This document shows positions 63,858-64,000 of a stretch of 64,000 bases of DNA, one piece after another. The notes under the pieces are model-generated. The model was not told the origin of the DNA, made no database searches, and saw only the letters and a program-made list of their open reading frames with translations. Source of the DNA: Streptomyces sp. NBC_00704 (GTDB lineage Bacteria > Actinomycetota > Actinomycetes > Streptomycetales > Streptomycetaceae); the NCBI RefSeq assembly GCF_036226605.1, contig NZ_CP109000.1, forward strand, positions 4,956,501-5,020,500. The letters run 5' to 3'. The stretch's first letter is position 1. Every line of letters begins with the position of its first letter. Position numbers and translations under genes: made by a program.

Positions 63858-64000
63858 GGGCCGGGACGAAGGCGCTGAGGCCGATGCGGCGACAGCGGCC
63901 GTGAAGGCGCGGGCGAAGGCGCGGGACGCCGGAGGCGGCGACGGGTGGTGAGCGGTGCCGCCAAGGCAACGGCCGAGGCCGCCACCCCCCACAGGAGAGG
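63858..64000. other. Right-edge intergenic sequence
   Basis: No gene was recognised. The last bases, CACAGGAGAGG, look like a ribosome-binding site for a plus-strand gene starting just beyond the window. Confidence 0.35.

Noticed and set aside
61008-63992. A very long minus-strand open frame of nearly 1000 codons
   Set aside because: It lies antisense to three genes with clear domains or ribosome-binding sites and has Arg/Pro/Gly-rich composition, the usual artefact of GC-rich antisense frames.

Overview
The window is high-GC (about 72%) actinobacterial chromosome and almost certainly Streptomyces. The evidence is strong GC bias at third codon positions, frequent GTG and TTG starts, 4-bp stop/start overlaps, and Streptomyces-typical families (XRE + DUF397 pair, DUF2690 membrane XRE protein, DUF3017, DUF6350, SCO4848-type membrane protein). 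The gene order (sucCD - purNH - folD - mdh - betaine genes - glyA - trpS - dacA - sdhCDAB) matches, from memory, the conserved core around SCO4806-SCO4865 of S. coelicolor. No rRNA, tRNA or CRISPR was seen.

Layout. 1-4255: end of a VWA protein, a repeat-rich secreted protein, then sucC-sucD with a 20-bp-stem terminator. 4279-8714: a sigma-factor-like protein with a membrane segment (minus), a DUF6350 membrane protein (plus), a 0.5-kb gap of tandem repeats, and a small membrane protein (minus) whose 3' end, stop codon included, has been copied several times. 9026-15028: purN-purH, a secreted protein, a Pro/Gly/Tyr-rich membrane protein, folD and a DUF3017 protein. 15202-19247: two tandem membrane-tethered XRE regulators, mdh preceded by a perfect palindrome, and an XRE/DUF397 pair. 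19627-26858: choline/glycine-betaine module: aldehyde dehydrogenase, GMC oxidoreductase, and an ABC uptake system (ATPase, double permease, lipoprotein). 26866-32409: two AhpD-like proteins divergent from a MocR regulator, a DMT transporter, and a lipoprotein next to a glutathionylspermidine-synthase-like ATP-grasp enzyme. 32433-35882: ZTP riboswitch, glyA, trpS, 2H phosphoesterase.

35894-39644 holds two divergent gene pairs that together look like a full decaprenylphosphoryl-arabinose pathway (DprE2, DprE1; PAP2 phosphatase, UbiA-type phosphoribosyltransferase). 39743-43562: YihY membrane protein, D-Ala-D-Ala carboxypeptidase, small membrane protein, metallophosphoesterase. 43761-46202: a family-5 solute-binding protein gene split inside its signal peptide by an intact IS5-family element. 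46312-51017: sensor kinase/response regulator pair divergent from an MMPL transporter with an unusual C-terminal domain. 51040-52928: TetR - DCC protein - membrane protein cluster with two perfect palindromic operators. 52956-57773: VOC protein, Uma2 protein and the sdhCDAB operon. 58045-63857: a degenerate OHCU-decarboxylase-like protein, GH20 hexosaminidase, two uncharacterised proteins, and an ECF sigma factor followed by a membrane protein with a Gly/Thr-repeat tail.

Together the genes cover TCA-cycle core (sucCD, mdh, sdhCDAB), purine/one-carbon metabolism (purN, purH, folD, glyA with ZTP sensing), osmoprotection and cell-envelope biogenesis. The most notable observations are the transposon-disrupted transporter gene, the DPA pathway with Ala at the benzothiazinone-target Cys, the paired TetR operators with a textbook promoter, the lipoprotein/GSP-synthase pair that recalls E. 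coli ygiB-ygiC, and several expanded minisatellites. All family names come from reading the translations; no database search was run.
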